Below are positions 59,912-64,000 of a stretch of 64,000 nt of DNA, one piece after another. The DNA comes from Cellulosimicrobium cellulans. Lineage in GTDB: Bacteria > Actinomycetota > Actinomycetes > Actinomycetales > Cellulomonadaceae. Location: NCBI RefSeq assembly GCF_007679345.1, contig NZ_VEGH01000019.1:1-64000 (forward strand). The letters run 5' to 3'. Below the pieces are notes generated by a model, which made no database searches, had not been told where the DNA came from, and worked only from the letters and a program-made list of their open reading frames with translations. The stretch's first letter is position 1; each line of letters begins with the position of its first letter. The position numbers and the translations under genes were made by a program.

Positions 59912-62157
59912 TTCTCGGCCGGCGCGGCCGTGGCCTCGTCCCCGGCGGTCTCGGTCCCGTCGGACGGTGCGGCGGCGGACTGCTGCGCGGCGGCGGCCCG
60001 GTCGTCGGCCGGCCGCCCGGCGTCCTGCGGGGACGCGCCGGCGGGCGCGCCGCCGGTGCTCGCGGCGGCGCCCGCCGTGGCGGTCGCGGGCTTCGCGTCC
60101 GCGGGCTTCGCTTCCGCCGGCTTCGCGTCCGCGGGGGACCCGGCGCCGTCGGCCTGCTTCGCCCCCTCGGCCTGCGTGTCGCCCTTCGGGCCGGCGGGTG
60201 CCGGGACCGCGGGCGTCGCGGCCGACACCGGGGCCGGCCGCGCCTTGCCGCGGGCCGGGCGGGCGGCCGGGCGGGCGCCCTGCTTGGCGTCGAACTGCGC
60301 CTGCGCGGCGTCGGCCTTCTCCAGCGTCTGCCGGTTCGGGACCGGGTCGTGGCCGAGCAGGTTGCGCAGCTCGTCGAGGTAGGAGGTGATCGACTCGCGC
60401 TGCCGGTTCAGGTCCTCGACCTGGCGCTGCGCGGTGGTGCGCTCGCGCTCCGACTCGGCCATCGCCTCGGACAGGGTCTTCTCGGCGTGCTCCCGGGCCT
60501 CGGCGACGACCCGGTCGGCGTTCGCCCGGGCGTTCGACAGCAGCTCCTTGGAGTGGTTCTGCGAGTCGACGCGGATCTTCTCGGCCTGCTCGAGCGCCTT
60601 GGCGACGCGCTGCTCGGCGTCGGCGGCGTGCGCCTCGGCGTCCGCGACGAGCTTCTCCGTCTCGGCGCGGGCGGTGGCGTGCCGCTCGGCGTCGGCGCGC
60701 TCGGCGGCCTCGCGCTGCGCGGCGATCTGCAGCTCGGCGTCGGCCAGCTGCTGGCGCGCCCGGGCGGTCAGCGCGTCGGCCTCGGCGCGGGCGGTGGACC
60801 GGACCTCGTCGGCCGCGCGGGTCGCCTCGGTGAGCTGGCGCTCGACGTCCAGGCGCGTGGCCTCGCGGAGCTCGGCGACCTCGCGGTCGGTGCGCTCGCG
60901 GAGCTCGGCGGCGTCGCGCTCGGTGCGCTCGCGCAGCTCGGTGGTCTCGCGCTCGGCCAGGGCACGCAGGGTGGCGGCCTCGTGCTCGGTGCGCTCGCGC
61001 AGCTCGGTGGTCTCGCGCTCGGCGGCCGCGCGCAGCTCGCTCGCGTACTGCTCGGACTCCGACCGCAGGGCGGCCAGCGCCTGCTCGGCCTCCTGCCGGG
61101 CGGCGGCGATCTCGTCGGCCACGGCGGCGCGCTGCTCCGCGGTCTCGCGGTCCGCGGTCGCCCGGACGAAGCCGGAGTACTGCTCGGCCTCCGCGCGCAG
61201 GGCGGTCGTCTCGGCAACCGCCCGCTGCTGCGTCTCGGCGGCGGCGCGCTCGGCGGCCGACCGGACCGCGTCGGCGTGCGCGGCGGCGTCGGCGCGCAGG
61301 GCGCGGGACTCCTCGCTCGCGGCCTGACGGGCCTCGGCGATCTCGGTCGCGGCGACCGATCGCTGCATCGCGGCCCAGCGCTCCGCCTCGGTGCGCAGCT
61401 CGGCGAGCTCCGCGGTGACCCGCTGCCGCAGCGCGGTCGTCTCGGCGTCGGCGGCCTGGCGCAGGTCCTGGTCGTAGCGCTCGGCCTCGGCGCGCATCGC
61501 CGTGGTCTCCGCCTCGGTGCGCGTGCGCAGCTCCTCGGCGGCCTGCTCGGTGCTGATCCGGAGCTCGGTCGTCTCGCGCTCGACCGTCGCCCGCAGCGTG
61601 CCGAGCTCGCGCTCCAGCGTCGCCCGGCGCTCGCTCTCCTCCGTCTGGATGGCGGTCTGGATCCGGGCGGCCTCGCGCTCCGCCGACCCGACCAGCTCCT
61701 CCGCGCGCCGCTGCGCGCCGGTCAGCGCGCTCTCGGCCTCGGTGTGCGCGGTCGACCGCTCCTCGGTCGCCTCGCGGCGCGCCGTCGCGAGCATCTCGGC
61801 GACCTCGTTCTCCGCGCGGGCGCGCAGCTGGCCGGCGGCGAGCCGCGCCCGGGCGAGCGCGTCGGACGCCTGCGCGTTCGCCTGCTGCACGACGTCGGAC
61901 GACTGCTCCTCCGCCGAGCGCAGCAGCATCTCGATCCGCGATCCCAGGCCGGAGTAGGTGGGGCGCTCGGCCTCGCGGAGCTGGCGGTGCGCCTCGGACA
62001 GCTCGCCCGAGATCTGCAGCACCCGCTCGTCCATCGAGGCGACCTGGCTGCGGGCCTCCTGCAGCGCGCGCTCCAGCTCCGACAGCCGGGTGTCGACGGG
62101 TCCGCGGTCGTAGCCACGGAAGTTGACCACCGGGAAGGGCGTACGGTCGTCTGCCAC
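59908..62157 (-). CDS. Large coiled-coil protein, DivIVA/Scy-like polarity scaffold
   Basis: The 749-residue protein starts with a short conserved head (FRGYDRGPVDTRLSELE) like the DivIVA-type N-terminus of actinobacterial scaffold proteins. About 550 residues of uninterrupted Glu/Ala/Arg coiled coil follow, with repeated units such as ERETTELRERTE. The last 130 residues are a disordered Ala/Pro/Lys tail. Related proteins (Scy, FilP; often annotated as cellulose-binding in actinobacteria) organise cell poles and the cytoskeleton. No carbohydrate-binding module is visible. The ATG follows AGGAGGAA. Confidence 0.75.
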   Translation of the reverse strand: MADDRTPFPVVNFRGYDRGPVDTRLSELERALQEARSQVASMDERVLQISGELSEAHRQLREAERPTYSGLGSRIEMLLRSAEEQSSDVVQQANAQASDALARARLAAGQLRARAENEVAEMLATARREATEERSTAHTEAESALTGAQRRAEELVGSAEREAARIQTAIQTEESERRATLERELGTLRATVERETTELRISTEQAAEELRTRTEAETTAMRAEAERYDQDLRQAADAETTALRQRVTAELAELRTEAERWAAMQRSVAATEIAEARQAASEESRALRADAAAHADAVRSAAERAAAETQQRAVAETTALRAEAEQYSGFVRATADRETAEQRAAVADEIAAARQEAEQALAALRSESEQYASELRAAAERETTELRERTEHEAATLRALAERETTELRERTERDAAELRERTDREVAELREATRLDVERQLTEATRAADEVRSTARAEADALTARARQQLADAELQIAAQREAAERADAERHATARAETEKLVADAEAHAADAEQRVAKALEQAEKIRVDSQNHSKELLSNARANADRVVAEAREHAEKTLSEAMAESERERTTAQRQVEDLNRQRESITSYLDELRNLLGHDPVPNRQTLEKADAAQAQFDAKQGARPAARPARGKARPAPVSAATPAVPAPAGPKGDTQAEGAKQADGAGSPADAKPAEAKPADAKPATATAGAAASTGGAPAGASPQDAGRPADDRAAAAQQSAAAPSDGTETAGDEATAAPAEK

Positions 62158-62332
62158 GAAGTTCCTCCTGCGAGCGCGCGCGAGCGCTTGTGGGGACGGC
62201 CTCCGGGCGGGAGGCTCGGGGCGTCGGTCGGCCCGCGTCCGCCGTCCAGGGTATCGGCAGCGCCACGGCGCGGAACACCCGTCGCCGGGCCCCCGCGGGG
62301 CCCGATTTGCCCGGACCCCGAGGTGGTCCGCC

Positions 62333-62338
62333 TATCCT
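62333..62338 (+). promoter_or_regulatory. -10-like element for the last gene
   Basis: TATCCT lies 27 bp before the start of the gene at 62366. TTGCCC about 20 bp upstream is a possible but long-spaced -35. The 208-bp gap to the divergent coiled-coil gene holds no gene. Confidence 0.4.
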
Positions 62339-62365
62339 GGGTCGTCACGTTCGAGAGGAAGATGC

Positions 62366-64000
62366 GTGCTCCAACGACTGATCGCCGCCGTCCTCGGTGT
62401 GCTCGGGGTCGCGGCCATCGGGCTCGGCGTCGCCTCGGCCACCGTCTGGCGGGCGGACGACCCGCTGGTCGCGACCGCCGCGCCCGGGAGCGGGACCCGG
62501 ACCCTCGTCACCGACCCGGGCGTGCTGGAGCTCGCGGGCGACCCCGTGACCGTCACCGTGCGCGCCGACGGCGCACCGGTGGTGCTCGCGGTCGGCCGCG
62601 ACACCGACGTGACCGCCTGGGTGGGCGACGACCCCTACGAGCGGGTCACCGGTCTGTCCGACTGGCACACGCTGGCCACGACGGCGGGCCAGGAGGCGCA
62701 GCCGACGGCCGCCCCGACCGCCTCGCCGACCGAGGAGGCCGCCGCCGAGGCCGCCCCCTCGCCGACGGCGAGCGACGACGCGGGCGCCGCCGCCGCGACG
62801 GTCGCGGACCCGACCGGCAACGACATGTGGGTCGCCGAGGTGGCGGGCGACGGGTCCGCGACCCTCGAGTGGCCGGCCCAGGAGGGCCGCTGGTCGCTCC
62901 TCGCGGTGAGCCTGGGGGACGCCGCCCCGGTGCTCGACCTGTCCTGGCCGCAGACCGTGACCACGCCGTGGCTGTGGCCCGGCGTCGCGCTCGGCGTGCT
63001 GCTGCTGGCGGTCGCCGCGATCCTGCTGGTGCGGATCCTGCGCGAGCGGCGGGAGGGCCCGGACGCCGGGTGGACCGACGTCAGCACCGGGACGCTCGCG
63101 ACCGTGGCGCCCCCCGGTGCGGCGGCCACCGGCGGGGCCGGCGCGGCCGGTGCGGGCACGCCGTCCGGGGCGATCCCCGTGGGTACCGTCACGCCGGGCG
63201 TACCGCTGACGCGTCGGCAGATCCGTGAGGCCGAGGCCGCCGCCGCCGCGGCGCGCAAGCGCGGCGGGCGCACCCCCACGGGCGCCGTGCCGGTCGTGAC
63301 CGGGGCGACGCCGGCGGTGAGCGGGGCGACGCCGGCGGTGCCGGGGGCCACGGCCGCGGCACCGACGGCGGGCGGCGCCACGGCTTCGGCGACCGGCGCC
63401 ACGGCTTCAGCGACCGGAGCCACGCCGTCGGCGTCGGAGGCGACGCCTGCGCCGGGCGAGAGCACCGGTGGTCCTGCGGGCGAGGCGACCCGCACCGAGG
63501 CGCCCGGCGTGACCCCCGGCCGTGGGGCGCGCGACGACGCGACCACGACCCTGCCGGTGACGCCCCCGGCACGGCAGGGCCCGGCAGCGGGCGCTCCGGC
63601 GCCGGGCGCTCCCGCACCCGGCGCACCCGGCTCCGCGGACGTGGCGCACCCGACGGCCTCCGGGGGGAGCGCCGCCGCTCCGGCGGACTCCGCGATCGCG
63701 GCCGAGGCGGTCCCGGGTACGCGGGGCACCGCGGGCGCTCGTCGGCTCGCCGACCGCCTGCCCTGGCGCCGCGGTCGCGCGTCGCACGACCGGCCGGGCT
63801 CGCCCGACGACGACGCCCCCGCCGGGCCGACGTCCACCGGTGCCGACCGAAGCACGCCCGCACCGACCTCCGGCTCGAGCGCCGGCGGGGCCGGCGCCTC
63901 GTCCCCGGCGTCCGCGTGGACCCCCGTGCCCGGCACCGCCCCGGCGGCACGCCCCGGCCCGGCACAGCCGCCGCCGTCGTCGCCCGCCGCCGCGTCGGCT
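62366..64000 (+). CDS. Membrane protein with long Pro/Ala/Thr-rich tail, partial at right edge
   Basis: The frame opens at GTG 62366 (GAGAGGAAG upstream) and stays open to the end of the window, 545 codons. An N-terminal hydrophobic helix (RLIAAVLGVLGVAAIGLGVA) could be a signal peptide or anchor. A beta-rich extracellular domain follows (VTVTVRADGAPVVLAVGR, VTAWVGDDPYERVTGL), then a Ser/Thr/Pro/Glu spacer. A second membrane helix (WPGVALGVLLLAVAAILLV, near residue 205-225) and a cytoplasmic, repetitive Ala/Thr/Pro tail with GATPAV units complete what is visible. Function is unknown. Confidence 0.7.
   Translation, partial: MLQRLIAAVLGVLGVAAIGLGVASATVWRADDPLVATAAPGSGTRTLVTDPGVLELAGDPVTVTVRADGAPVVLAVGRDTDVTAWVGDDPYERVTGLSDWHTLATTAGQEAQPTAAPTASPTEEAAAEAAPSPTASDDAGAAAATVADPTGNDMWVAEVAGDGSATLEWPAQEGRWSLLAVSLGDAAPVLDLSWPQTVTTPWLWPGVALGVLLLAVAAILLVRILRERREGPDAGWTDVSTGTLATVAPPGAAATGGAGAAGAGTPSGAIPVGTVTPGVPLTRRQIREAEAAAAAARKRGGRTPTGAVPVVTGATPAVSGATPAVPGATAAAPTAGGATASATGATASATGATPSASEATPAPGESTGGPAGEATRTEAPGVTPGRGARDDATTTLPVTPPARQGPAAGAPAPGAPAPGAPGSADVAHPTASGGSAAAPADSAIAAEAVPGTRGTAGARRLADRLPWRRGRASHDRPGSPDDDAPAGPTSTGADRSTPAPTSGSSAGGAGASSPASAWTPVPGTAPAARPGPAQPPPSSPAAASA

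Overview
The window is very GC-rich and its genes are packed with ATGA, GTGA and TGATG overlaps. It carries a complete actinobacterial housekeeping block: argS-lysA-hom-thrC-thrB-rho, then rpmE-prfA-prmC-tsaC-wecA-type-atp operon, followed by DUF2550 and nucS. Together with a CebR/CelR-type operator in front of a GH1 beta-glucosidase and a YicI-like alpha-xylosidase ABC-transporter locus, this points to a plant-polysaccharide-degrading member of the Micrococcales, most likely Cellulomonas or a close relative. The genus is an inference; the phylum-level placement is secure.

Layout. 1-6.1 kb holds a truncated DUF222 (13E12-type) protein, a CPBP-family membrane protein, a YcxB-like protein, an MFS transporter and a Gfo/Idh/MocA oxidoreductase. 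6.1-16.2 kb is an integrated element of about 10 kb, bounded by a 27-bp direct repeat that is the 3' end of a tRNA-Arg(CCG) gene. It has a tyrosine integrase next to one end, matching heptamer pairs near both ends that look like integrase arm sites, excisionase-like HTH genes, and a replication-initiator-like gene with four palindromic iterons inside its own coding sequence. It also carries a phage tail-spike-like beta-helix protein, a run of overlapping small genes, and an opposite-strand group of small membrane, ribbon-helix-helix and DUF3800 genes. I see no terminase, portal, capsid, tape-measure or lysis gene, so it is either a decayed prophage or a phage-satellite-like element that carries its own receptor-binding protein. 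This is the most interesting part of the window.

16.2-27.5 kb holds a FadR-type GntR regulator divergent from a CynX/NimT-like MFS transporter, then argS, lysA, the threonine branch (hom-thrC-thrB) and rho. 27.5-29.9 kb has a GT4 glycosyltransferase and an FG-GAP lipoprotein on the opposite strand, interrupting the usual rho-rpmE neighbourhood. 29.9-43.2 kb is the rpmE to ATP synthase to nucS block. 43.3-47.3 kb has nagA and two poorly known envelope or secreted proteins. 47.4-57.2 kb has two divergent LacI regulators, an ABC sugar importer (binding protein plus two permeases), alpha-xylosidase and beta-glucosidase. Together these suggest import and intracellular trimming of xyloglucan-type or beta-glucan oligosaccharides, under LacI-type control at several visible operator-like palindromes. 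57.3-64 kb has a zinc-ribbon protein, two alpha/beta hydrolases, a large coiled-coil polarity-scaffold-like protein with a small partner gene, and a membrane protein that runs off the right edge.

Two intergenic regions (after rho and after the alpha-xylosidase gene) carry copies of the same roughly 65-bp palindromic repeat, probably a genome-wide REP-like family.
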